This document shows, piece by piece, positions 36,323 to 43,971 of a stretch of DNA of 64,000 bases. Source of the stretch: Berkiella_A sp963976875 (GTDB lineage Bacteria > Pseudomonadota > Gammaproteobacteria > Berkiellales > Berkiellaceae); assembly GCA_963976875.1 (NCBI GenBank), contig CAXBML010000005.1, positions 1-64,000 of the forward strand, read 5' to 3'. Both the position numbers and the translations under genes were made by a program. Position 1 is the stretch's first letter. Each line of letters starts with the position of its first letter. The notes beneath the pieces are model-generated. The model saw nothing but the letters and a program-made list of their open reading frames with translations. It ran no database searches and was not told the origin of the DNA.

Positions 36323-36568
36323 ATGAAAACTTTAAACAAATCTGAAATTTCTAATGTTTCTGGTGCCGGCTGTGCAAATGATTTTCCTGTCGTATCTGTT
36401 CCTACATCAGCATGTTACAGCCCTAGTAGAATAACGACTTGTGACTTTACAGAGGCATATGAGACACCTCTAGGCTATGTGCCCGTTTCTGCTGCGCCAG
36501 ATGGAAAATTGGAAGACATGATTGGTTTTCTAGTGAAGGAAAATTGCTATACATTATTCGGTGTATAA
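36323..36568 (+). CDS. Small peptide with double-glycine-type (bacteriocin-like) leader
   Basis: 81 residues from ATG 36323, nine bases after AAGG. The N-terminus MKTLNKSEISNVSGAG matches a class II bacteriocin/microcin leader: counting back from cleavage after Gly14-Ala15, Leu is at -12, Glu at -8, Ile at -7, Val at -4, Ser at -3 and Gly-Ala at -2/-1. The 66-residue mature part (GCANDFPVV...) has four Cys, enough for two disulfides, and no homologue I recognise. Such leaders are removed by C39-peptidase ABC exporters; none lies in the window. It is monocistronic, with a terminator-like hairpin after it. Role unknown: bacteriocin, signal or host-directed peptide. Confidence 0.75.
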   Translation: MKTLNKSEISNVSGAGCANDFPVVSVPTSACYSPSRITTCDFTEAYETPLGYVPVSAAPDGKLEDMIGFLVKENCYTLFGV

Positions 36569-36613
36569 TCTAGGATATGCATTCTCACTTTTTGAGATGT
36601 CTTTAGAGCGACA

Positions 36614-36641
36614 CTTCCGGTAAATGTTGATTTACCGGGAG
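36614..36641. terminator. Hairpin between converging genes
   Basis: CTTCCGGTAAA (36614-36624) and TTTACCGGGAG (36631-36641) form an 11-pair stem (one T/G wobble) with loop TGTTGA, between the leader-peptide gene and the converging serine dehydratase gene. T-rich sequence follows on the plus strand only a few bases later. Probably a bidirectional terminator. Confidence 0.6.
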
Positions 36642-36653
36642 TTTCATAACATT

Positions 36654-37598
36654 TTAAATTTCAAATCTTTTTTTCCAGTCTGCGAGTAACTTTAAGCTCA
36701 CTCCGCTACCGCCACAAACTATGATAACAACAGTTTTAAAGTTATTTAATATAGGAAAATTATTATAAGGGACGGCTAAAGCTGCGCCACAAGATGGCTC
36801 CACTAGGACTCGATTATCGTTTGCAAATTGTAAGCAGGCAGAAACGGCTTGTTTATCGCTTAATGTTTGCGGCATGACCGTCAGTGCTTGTAAGTTATTA
36901 AAAGCTTGTTTACAGATTTGCTTTGCCCCCAATGTTGTGGCAATTGTATCGATTTTACTGAGGGTAATATGTTTATTTTTTTGATAGCTCGTGGCTAAAG
37001 AGGCAGCGCCTATTGTTTCTGCTGTTATGATGGCGGTTTTTGACCATTCGTGTTTTTGCAAGCCTTGAACCAAGCCACAAAATAATCCACCGCCGCCTAC
37101 AGAAGTGATGATAGCATCGGGTTTGATGTTGTCTTTGTCTAGATCTATTTTTAGTTCATCAACAATACTTTCGTAACCCTGCCAAATAACGGGATGATCA
37201 AAAGGAGGGATATATGCATAATCTAAATTTTGTGCAATTTTTTTTGCATGTATGTTCGTCTGATCCCAGTTATCGCCTATCACAGTGACTTCAGCACCTT
37301 CATTACGCATTTTCTTGATGTTTAGCTCTAAGGTATTTCTGGGGACAAATATTTTAACGTCGCAGCCTAACTTTTTTCCAGTATAGGCGACGCTGATGCC
37401 TGCATTACCACCAGATGAAGAAACAAAGCCATTGAAATTTTGAGCTGAGAAATATTGGCACAGCTGTCCAATTCCGCGATCTTTAAATGATCCTGTGGGT
37501 TGCAGGGCTTCCATTTTTAGATAAATATTACGCCCCGTGATATGGCTTAATTCATGTGAATGCAAAAGGGGCGTATGTATATGTAATGTTGGTTTCAT
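36654..37598 (-). CDS. L-serine/L-threonine dehydratase, animal SDS-like, PLP-dependent
   Basis: 314 residues, fold-type II PLP enzyme. The PLP lysine is Lys39 in PTGSFKDRG; the Asn loop reads SSSGGNAG and the phosphate-binding glycine loop SVGGGGLFCGLVQGLQ. Overall pattern (LHIHTPLLHSHELSHITGRNIYLKME, YIPPFDHPVIWQGYESIVDEL, VEPSCGAALA) is much closer to vertebrate serine dehydratase than to IlvA or TdcB, and it lacks an ACT domain. It should deaminate Ser or Thr to pyruvate or 2-oxobutyrate. It lies 13 bases after the Sel1 gene, at the end of the rapZ-EIIA-HPr-sel1 run. Confidence 0.88.
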   Translation of the reverse strand: MKPTLHIHTPLLHSHELSHITGRNIYLKMEALQPTGSFKDRGIGQLCQYFSAQNFNGFVSSSGGNAGISVAYTGKKLGCDVKIFVPRNTLELNIKKMRNEGAEVTVIGDNWDQTNIHAKKIAQNLDYAYIPPFDHPVIWQGYESIVDELKIDLDKDNIKPDAIITSVGGGGLFCGLVQGLQKHEWSKTAIITAETIGAASLATSYQKNKHITLSKIDTIATTLGAKQICKQAFNNLQALTVMPQTLSDKQAVSACLQFANDNRVLVEPSCGAALAVPYNNFPILNNFKTVVIIVCGGSGVSLKLLADWKKRFEI

Positions 37599-37611
37599 CA
37601 GTATTAATATA

Positions 37612-38892
37612 TTATTTTACTGATTCTAACAGAGCTAATGAACGGTTTTGAGCTTGGGTAATCTGAGCATTCGTCATTTTATTAGCGACAGTTTCTCTTT
37701 GTGCCGAGGCTTGTTCTGAGCCGGATTTTGCTGCTAAATTTAACCAAGCATAAGCTTCTACTAAATTCTGTGGCACACCTTTTCCTTGTGAATACAAGTA
37801 GCCAATTTGAGTCTGAGCAACGTCACTGCCTTGGTGGGCTGCTTTTTTGATCGTTGCAAAATTATTTTTTGTATTTGCTTTGGCTTTTGTTTTTTGGCCT
37901 TGAGCTTTAGATATTGTTTGAGGTGTTGGTTTGTCAAATAAGCTTTGGTAAGCCTCTTTATTGGATTGCATAAACCAATTAGAAGCTTGAATAAGATCCA
38001 CATTAACCCCTAGGCCTAATGCATTCATCCAGGCCAATAAGCTTTGAGCTGGCTGATAAGAGGCTGCAGCAGACTTGATAAGATAATCATATGCTTTGGC
38101 ATCATCTTGAGCGACAGATTGACCCCGGAAATAATGCAAACCTAATTGATACTGTGCTTTGGGGTGATTCAAGTTTGCGGCTTGAACGAGACTTTGAATT
38201 TTTTGTGCTTGTTGTTGTGGATCCCAAGGATTGTAGCGCATGGCCTGGAGGTAAATATCTTCGCCTGAAACTGTGGGGGGGGTAATTGAATTTGCCTCTG
38301 GGTTTTTTTGCGCAGGTGCTGAAATATTAGCATCAAAAGGGAAACCGTTTAGATTGGCTTTTTGAAACCAAATATTGGCTTGTTCATAATTCATGGGGAC
38401 ACCAAAGCCATTTTGGTAGCTTAATGCTAGTAAAAATTGTGCTTCATGATTATTTTTAATGGCTGCTTTTTTGAAGTAAGTAAAGCTTTTGGGGTAATGG
38501 ATGGGGCTAACAATGCCCGTCGCAAATGCTTTGCCCATCTCTAGGTTGGCTGCGGGATGATTTTGTTTAGCCGCTTTTTCAAACCATGATACAGCGCGTT
38601 CATAGCTGGGATTGACACCATGCCCATTAAAAAACATTTGGCCTAATATATATTGTGAGTCCGCATCAGCAAGATCAGCTGCGGCACGACATGTTTTTAA
38701 TGCCCGTTTATATTGCTCTCTTTGGTAGTGAGAGAGGCAAGCTGTTTTGTTTGCTTCAACTAAAGAAACGGTTTCGGTTTGTTGCTCGGCTTGAATGGTT
38801 GGCTGTGATATGTTGATTTTTGTCTGGGGGTTGGCAAATGTTTGAGTACTGATGGTTAAGGCTGATAATAATATATATGATGTCCAGTTCAT
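37612..38892 (-). CDS. Exported Sel1-repeat protein
   Basis: 426 residues from ATG 38892 (GGAGA five bases upstream), giving a signal peptide MNWTSYILLSALTISTQTFA. At least six Sel1-like units follow, e.g. ADSQYILGQMFFNGHGVNPSYERAVSWFEKAA, AQFLLALSYQNGFGVPMNYEQA, AQYQLGLHYFRGQSVAQD and AQTQIGYLYSQGKGVPQN. A linker rich in Lys, Ala, Thr and Gln (about 330-345) separates the last unit. Sel1 proteins act as interaction scaffolds and in Legionella and Coxiella some affect host entry. It lies 20 bases after HPr. Confidence 0.85.
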   Translation of the reverse strand: MNWTSYILLSALTISTQTFANPQTKINISQPTIQAEQQTETVSLVEANKTACLSHYQREQYKRALKTCRAAADLADADSQYILGQMFFNGHGVNPSYERAVSWFEKAAKQNHPAANLEMGKAFATGIVSPIHYPKSFTYFKKAAIKNNHEAQFLLALSYQNGFGVPMNYEQANIWFQKANLNGFPFDANISAPAQKNPEANSITPPTVSGEDIYLQAMRYNPWDPQQQAQKIQSLVQAANLNHPKAQYQLGLHYFRGQSVAQDDAKAYDYLIKSAAASYQPAQSLLAWMNALGLGVNVDLIQASNWFMQSNKEAYQSLFDKPTPQTISKAQGQKTKAKANTKNNFATIKKAAHQGSDVAQTQIGYLYSQGKGVPQNLVEAYAWLNLAAKSGSEQASAQRETVANKMTNAQITQAQNRSLALLESVK

Positions 38893-38912
38893 AATGTCTC
38901 CATGGTTTTCCA

Positions 38913-39182
38913 TTACCTAGATTCTCCAAAGCGATTACTGATTAATTGTTCTAAAGCCGTTAAAGCAGTCTCTTCATCTTCACCACTTATTTTTAGTTCT
39001 ATCCATGTATTTTGGCTGGCGGCTAACATCATGACACCCATAATGCTTTTGCCATTGACCACTTTTCCGTCATTATTTACTTCTATGTGGCTTGCATACT
39101 TTCCCGCTGTTTGCACAAATTTTGCGGCAGCTCTAGCGTGTAATCCTAGCTTATTAATAATTTGAATTTTTTTTCTGATCAT
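38913..39182 (-). CDS. HPr-like phosphocarrier (NPr type) with both His15 and Ser46
   Basis: 89 residues. The phosphorylated His15 is in NKLGLHARAAAKF and the regulatory Ser46 in VNGKSIMGVMML. Ser46 is the target of HPr kinase, and hprK is indeed encoded nearby (40710-41570), so this carrier can be expected to receive phosphate at both sites. It overlaps the EIIA-Man gene by four bases. In E. coli the equivalent gene npr (ptsO) occupies this place after rapZ. No enzyme I is encoded in the window. Confidence 0.93.
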   Translation of the reverse strand: MIRKKIQIINKLGLHARAAAKFVQTAGKYASHIEVNNDGKVVNGKSIMGVMMLAASQNTWIELKISGEDEETALTALEQLISNRFGESR

Positions 39183-39613
39183 GAGTCAACAGTCGCAAAA
39201 TTTTTAAAGCCTAGCTCTTGTTTGGTCAGAGGTTCAAAAATACCTTCCTTCCCACCACTTAAGGCTTTTTTACCGAGTGTTTCCAAGGGAAGGTTAGGGT
39301 AGTTAAGAATTCTAAATAGCATGGGAAGATTAAGACCAGCAACGACTCGAATTTTTAAGCCTTTGCGCTGAAGATCTTGTGCTATGTTGCTAGGCGTCGA
39401 GCCAAACATATCTGTGAGTACTAATACGCCTGCCCCAGAGTCAAGTTTTCTAACTAGATAGCTTGCTTTTGCAATGAGAAGCTCAGGCTCAGGATCACGA
39501 CTGACGGAAAGCTGAGAAATTTCTAAAGGTAGCTGTCCAAAAGTGCCATAAGCAACATTTAATAATGCGCCACCAATGCCACTGTGAGTAATTAAGAGTA
39601 TGCCAACGTTCAT
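39179..39613 (-). CDS. PTS EIIA component, mannose/fructose (PtsM-like) family
   Basis: 144 residues. It has the EIIA-Man fold with phosphorylatable His10 in LLITHSGIGG and the loop LVLTDMFGSTPSNIAQDL. No EIIB, EIIC or EIID is encoded near it, so it is likely regulatory rather than part of a sugar transporter, as in other proteobacteria with an incomplete PTS. Overlaps rapZ upstream and the HPr gene downstream by four bases each. Confidence 0.9.
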   Translation of the reverse strand: MNVGILLITHSGIGGALLNVAYGTFGQLPLEISQLSVSRDPEPELLIAKASYLVRKLDSGAGVLVLTDMFGSTPSNIAQDLQRKGLKIRVVAGLNLPMLFRILNYPNLPLETLGKKALSGGKEGIFEPLTKQELGFKNFATVDS

Positions 39614-40464
39614 AGGTTTAATTTTATATCTCTATGTCTGATTTGTATGTTTAAATTTAAATGTTGTGCTTGTTTGGCTATTTGTTCGGCAACAAAAACA
39701 GAACGATGTTGTCCCCCTGTGCAGCCAATGCCAACTGTTAGGTAACTTCTATTATCTGATTCGAACCTAGGGATCCAATTGTCTAAAAATCTAAGTACAT
39801 CTTCAATCATTAATTTTACATCATGATATTGGGTTAAAAATTGTGCAATTTCATCATCTAAACCACTAAAATTTCGCAGATTTTGGTGCCAGTAAGGGTT
39901 AGGCAGGCAGCGAACATCAAACATGAAATCCGCATCCATGGGAATACCGTTTTTGAAGCCAAATGATTGTACTAATAATTGTAAGTTATTAGCCTTTTCA
40001 TTCGCGACTTTTTCGCGGATCATTCTGCAGAGGTCATGTTTAGATAACTGAGTTGTGTCAATAGTGATATCAGCACAATTGGCAATAGGACTTAAAAGCT
40101 CTCGCTCTTGCTCAATGGCTTCATTTAAAGATAATTTATTTGTTGTTAGAGGATGTTTGCGTCGAGTTTCACTAAAACGCTTAAGTATGATGTCTAGCTT
40201 TGCATCAAGATAGGCTGTTTCAAAAGGACTGCATGTTTGCTTCAGTTGCGCTACGATTTCTTTGAATCTAGCGGTATCTTTAGGTAGATTCCTGGAATCA
40301 ATGCTGATAGCGAGTCTAGGTTGATCTGTGCGCAACTTACTGACTAAATCTGGCAGCATTTCTACAGGCAAATTATCGACACAATAGTACCCAACGTCTT
40401 CTAGTGCTTGTAGTGCAACACTTTTTCCTGAACCTGAACGCCCGCTGATGATAAGCAAACGCAT
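39610..40464 (-). CDS. rapZ: RNase adapter protein RapZ / nucleotide-binding YvcJ family
   Basis: 284 residues, equal to E. coli RapZ. The Walker A is GRSGSGKS at 8-15; the middle has YCVDNLPVEMLPDL and the C-terminal RNA-binding domain has DVRCLPNPYW and VGIGCTGGQHRSV. In E. coli RapZ delivers the sRNA GlmZ to RNase E and tunes glucosamine-6-phosphate synthesis. It heads a run with EIIA-Man, HPr, Sel1 and serine dehydratase genes. Confidence 0.95.
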   Translation of the reverse strand: MRLLIISGRSGSGKSVALQALEDVGYYCVDNLPVEMLPDLVSKLRTDQPRLAISIDSRNLPKDTARFKEIVAQLKQTCSPFETAYLDAKLDIILKRFSETRRKHPLTTNKLSLNEAIEQERELLSPIANCADITIDTTQLSKHDLCRMIREKVANEKANNLQLLVQSFGFKNGIPMDADFMFDVRCLPNPYWHQNLRNFSGLDDEIAQFLTQYHDVKLMIEDVLRFLDNWIPRFESDNRSYLTVGIGCTGGQHRSVFVAEQIAKQAQHLNLNIQIRHRDIKLNL

Positions 40465-40709
40465 GTTGTTACCTTAGCTTGTAGTAAACCAAAAAATTGG
40501 TTTTGGTTATTTTTATTATTATTTAAAGACAGCAATATAGCTTTCCGTGAAAGCTTGGCTAATAGTACAAAGGATAAACCCTGATGGCACGAAATAAAAA
40601 TTAATATTTACTTAATTATAAATATGATATTTTTTGCAACAAAAGCGACAAAGTATATGCCATGTAAAATGTTTCTATCTTTATAGGAAGCGCTATATAT
40701 AAAAATAAA
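40465..40709 (-). other. 245-base gap between hprK and rapZ with two hairpins
   Basis: No ORF of note. AACCAAAA and TTTTGGTT (about 40493-40515) form an eight-pair hairpin in the rapZ leader, and AGCTTTC-CGT-GAAAGCT (about 40530-40547) forms another about 20 bases further upstream. The gap splits an otherwise tight gene series and must hold the rapZ promoter; a leader regulator or small RNA is possible but not shown. Confidence 0.35.
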
Positions 40710-41570
40710 TCACGAGTTGTGGATTTGGTTAGTATATAGACATCTAACGGCATTCTCAATTAGTATTGCGATATTTTCAGTAAAAGGTAAGGGTAATTTA
40801 GGGATAGAGATACCGAGAATATCTTCAGTAGTAGAGGCTATATTTATCAGTCGTTTTTCATCGGGCTGGCGATTGAGATTGATAATCATATCCAGCTTTT
40901 GGATGCTACGCACAAATTGTGGGCCATAACTTTTGGAAACATCTATGATGCCCAAATTTCGTATCTCTAATGAATTTACTAACTTGGTTGGACTACCACC
41001 GAAAAGTTGTATTCCGTGTTTATAAAAAAAAGGGGCATCATCGGCAATGAAGGCATGATTGTTGTTGAGGCAATATAGAGCGGTTAAGCTTTTACCCACG
41101 CCACTTTTTCCTGTTAACAAAACACCCTTCCCCATCACTTCAATAAATGTACCATGTTGTATGATTCTCGGACTTAGTTCTTGGTAGCAATAGGGCAATA
41201 GTGCATCTAAACAAGTTTTGGTACATTTTTGTGTTGTGAGCATTGGAATATTAATGTCAGCCAATACAGAGGGGGATAACTGGTTCAGGAATGAGTCCTG
41301 TGAATTGTCGGAGAAGACTAATAATGCAGGTACTGATTTATTCTGCTTGTTCAGTGAAAAAAAATAGTTTAAGAATGATTTAAAATTTTTTTTATCTAGA
41401 GTTGAGATGAAGGCTGGCCGTTCAGCATTGAAATAACCAGCTAATGGCAAATTGCGCTTATTACTTAATAATTTAACATGATTCAAGGGGGTGGGGGTTA
41501 GCCAGTCCCAGTTTAAATAAGATTTGAAGTAATCATAAAGCGTGGAATATGTAACTTCAGGGTGATACAT
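40710..41570 (-). CDS. hprK: HPr kinase/phosphorylase
   Basis: 286 residues. The N-terminal regulatory domain is about 1-128. The kinase domain has His139 (QHGTFIEVMGKGVLLTGKSGVGKS), Walker A GKSGVGKS at 154-161, the Asp pair in FIADDAP and the HprK signature LEIRNLGIIDV near 201-211. HprK adds and removes phosphate at HPr Ser46. Its gene overlaps ptsN by 14 bases. Together with the HPr, EIIA-Man, EIIA-Ntr and RapZ genes around it this is a regulatory phosphotransfer set. Confidence 0.92.
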   Translation of the reverse strand: MYHPEVTYSTLYDYFKSYLNWDWLTPTPLNHVKLLSNKRNLPLAGYFNAERPAFISTLDKKNFKSFLNYFFSLNKQNKSVPALLVFSDNSQDSFLNQLSPSVLADINIPMLTTQKCTKTCLDALLPYCYQELSPRIIQHGTFIEVMGKGVLLTGKSGVGKSLTALYCLNNNHAFIADDAPFFYKHGIQLFGGSPTKLVNSLEIRNLGIIDVSKSYGPQFVRSIQKLDMIINLNRQPDEKRLINIASTTEDILGISIPKLPLPFTENIAILIENAVRCLYTNQIHNS

Positions 41571-42039
41571 GGGTTAGTAGCTTAAACAAATCTTCTTGAG
41601 ATTGTGCTGCTCGTAATTTTTTAACATAAGCATCTTGTCTAAATTTCTCAGCAATATTAGAGAGTACTTTTAGGTGTAACTCAGTTGTTTCAAACGGGAC
41701 GACTAATGCAAAAACCAAATCAACCGGTTGATTGTCAAGTGCGTCAAAATCGATGGGCTCTTTTAGCTGAATAAAACATCCAACAATTTGTTCTATTTCT
41801 TTTGCTCGGCAGTGGGGAAGAGCAAAACCTTTGCCAATAGCGGTGCTTCCCAGGCGTTCCCGTTGAAAAAAGCTATCAAATAAAACACTTTCTGTCATTT
41901 GTGGAATGGTAATTGCAATTGTTTTGGCGAGAAACTCAATGACCTTTTTTTTACTCGAGGCAGAGGCCATATAAATGGTTCGCTCTAAAGATAAATAATC
42001 GCTAATGGCTGGCCCGACGAAGGTTGATTGGGTTGACAT
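41557..42039 (-). CDS. ptsN: PTS nitrogen-regulatory EIIA protein
   Basis: 160 residues. EIIA-Ntr with the phospho-His at about 76 in GFALPHCRAKEIEQ. In E. coli it regulates potassium transport and nitrogen/carbon balance and gets phosphate from NPr. AAGGGA lies five bases before the ATG. Standard place after rpoN-hpf. Confidence 0.93.
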   Translation of the reverse strand: MSTQSTFVGPAISDYLSLERTIYMASASSKKKVIEFLAKTIAITIPQMTESVLFDSFFQRERLGSTAIGKGFALPHCRAKEIEQIVGCFIQLKEPIDFDALDNQPVDLVFALVVPFETTELHLKVLSNIAEKFRQDAYVKKLRAAQSQEDLFKLLTHVSP

Positions 42040-42073
42040 GTAAGTCCCTTGATACTGAATTATTCAAAAGCTC

Positions 42074-42099
42074 ATTATGCCAGCCTAAGCTGGCATAAT
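42074..42099. other. Perfect 11-pair hairpin between hpf and ptsN
   Basis: ATTATGCCAGC (42074-42084), loop CTAA, GCTGGCATAAT (42089-42099). It is palindromic and lies inside the rpoN-hpf-ptsN transcript with no T run after it on the minus strand. It may lower read-through, set an mRNA processing point, or be a small repetitive palindrome. Confidence 0.5.
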
Positions 42100-42116
42100 A
42101 AAATTAATCTCTGCTT

Positions 42117-42425
42117 TTATACTGGTCTATCATCATTGTGATTTTGTAGTTTTTCTTTGTGTTTTATAACTTGTCGGTCTAATTTGTCTATAAGGCCATC
42201 AATCGCCGCATACATATCTTCATGTTTTTCCGTTGCATGTATTTCTCCTTTGGCCAAATGGATGGTCGCATCCGCGCGTTGTAAAATTTTAGTCTCTACC
42301 GTTAAAGTCACATGAACATTGGTAATATTTGCAAAACGGTTTTCTACTCTTTTAAGTTTGTCTTGTACATAGCTTTTTAACGCAGGGGTAATTTCAACGT
42401 GATGGCCTGTAATATTGACTTGCAT
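42117..42425 (-). CDS. hpf: Ribosome hibernation-promoting factor, short form
   Basis: 102 residues, the short Hpf/YfiA type. It shows MQVNITGHHVEITPALKSYVQDKL and the downstream HVTLTVETKILQRADATIHL and HEDMYAAIDGLIDKLDRQ. It binds the 30S A/P sites in stationary phase and promotes 100S dimers. AAGGA lies six bases upstream. Directly after rpoN, the conserved order. Confidence 0.94.
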   Translation of the reverse strand: MQVNITGHHVEITPALKSYVQDKLKRVENRFANITNVHVTLTVETKILQRADATIHLAKGEIHATEKHEDMYAAIDGLIDKLDRQVIKHKEKLQNHNDDRPV

Positions 42426-42443
42426 AAAGTTTCCTTATATTTT

Positions 42444-43892
42444 TTAGAATAATCTTTTTCGTTCGTTTGAAGGGGGGATAGACATTGCTTCGCGATATTT
42501 CGCGATGGTGCGTCTGGCGACAGTAATGCCTTTTTCTGCCAGTAATGCCGATAATTTTAAATCACTTAGGGGTTTTTTTAAATTTTCTTCGGCAACTAAC
42601 TTTTTGATGTGGGCACGAATGGCGGTTGCTGAGCATTCACCACCAGACTCAGTGTTAACATGGCTTGAGAAAAAATATTTTAGTTCAAATGTGCCTCTTG
42701 GCGTATGAATGAACTTTTGTGTTGTTACTCTGGAGATGGTTGATTCATGCATTTCAACTTTTTCTGCTACTTGATGTAATATTAATGGTTTCATTGCCGT
42801 TTCACCCAACTCAAAAAAATCATCTTGTTCATCGACAATGCATTTCGCCACTTTGAGTAAAGTCTCATGTCGATTTTCAATACTCTTTAAAAACCATTTT
42901 GCTTCTTGTAATTGCCCTTTTAGAAATTGATTATCTCGGCTAGTATCGGCTCTTTTAATTAAAGAAGCATACTGTGTATTTATATTAATATGGGGTGTAC
43001 ACTCAGAATTCAACTCTACTACCCATTTTTTATTTTTTTTAAACACATAAACATCGGGTGTAATATATTCAGAATTGCTATTTCCAATAGATCTGCCTGG
43101 TTTAGGGTTAAGTGTTCTAATGCAAAGAATAATTTGCTTTAAATCATCCAAGCTGACACCTAATTTTCGCTTTAACGCAGGGTAATCTCTTTGGGCGAGT
43201 AATTTGAGATGTGATGTTACTAGAATAGCCGCCTTATCTCGCCACGGTGTTTCGGGCGGAAGATGACGTAACTGTATATTTAAGCACTCACTTAAATTTC
43301 TGGCACCTACACTGATAGGATCAAACTGCTGTATACGTTGTAGCACTGCGGCAACTTCTTCCGGATCTATTTCTAGCTCGCAATCTTGCGCTAAGGTACT
43401 GTGTATACTCTCAATAGAGTTTTCTAAATAACCATCATCGTTGATTGAATCAATTAGTACTGTGGCTATTAGTCTATCGGCATCCGTAAAGGGGGTAAGT
43501 TGCATTTGCCAGATAAGGTGATCTTGCAAGCTGTTTTCACTACTGGCTATACGTTCAATTTCATTGCCCGTTTTTTGGTAGTTATTACTTTTATTTTGAA
43601 AGTTTGCTTGAGCTTCCCAGCTGTTGGGTTCATCAGAGTTAGATTCTTGGTCTTGTTTTTTTTCATTCGGTGATGCTGAAGTCAAAGGTAAGTCTGTGTC
43701 ATGTTGGCTTTCTGACCGATCAGAATCATAGTCTTCAGCTTCGGTGAGCTCTAATAAAGGATTTTTTTCTAAAGCAGACTGAATCTCTTGCTGTAAATCA
43801 AGAGAAGAGAGTTGTAGTAAGCGTATGGCTTGTTGTAACTGCGGTGTCATCGTCAGTTGTTGACCGATGCCGATTTGCAAAGTTGGTTTCAC
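42444..43892 (-). CDS. rpoN: RNA polymerase sigma-54 factor
   Basis: 482 residues from a GTG start. It has the Gln/Leu-rich region I (LTMTPQLQQAIRLLQLSSLDLQQEI), an acidic region II (about 55-105), core-binding region, helix-turn-helix (MHESTISRVTTQKF) and the RpoN box ARRTIAKYRE near the C-terminus that reads the -24 element. It would serve enhancer-dependent promoters; no bEBP gene is in the window. Confidence 0.96.
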   Translation of the reverse strand: MKPTLQIGIGQQLTMTPQLQQAIRLLQLSSLDLQQEIQSALEKNPLLELTEAEDYDSDRSESQHDTDLPLTSASPNEKKQDQESNSDEPNSWEAQANFQNKSNNYQKTGNEIERIASSENSLQDHLIWQMQLTPFTDADRLIATVLIDSINDDGYLENSIESIHSTLAQDCELEIDPEEVAAVLQRIQQFDPISVGARNLSECLNIQLRHLPPETPWRDKAAILVTSHLKLLAQRDYPALKRKLGVSLDDLKQIILCIRTLNPKPGRSIGNSNSEYITPDVYVFKKNKKWVVELNSECTPHININTQYASLIKRADTSRDNQFLKGQLQEAKWFLKSIENRHETLLKVAKCIVDEQDDFFELGETAMKPLILHQVAEKVEMHESTISRVTTQKFIHTPRGTFELKYFFSSHVNTESGGECSATAIRAHIKKLVAEENLKKPLSDLKLSALLAEKGITVARRTIAKYREAMSIPPSNERKRLF

Positions 43893-43971
43893 TTTTTGCT
43901 CTCATATTTATCTTTCTACTTATTATTATAATATAAGCGAAGACGAGTGTGATGCGAACCCTTTATTTCGT

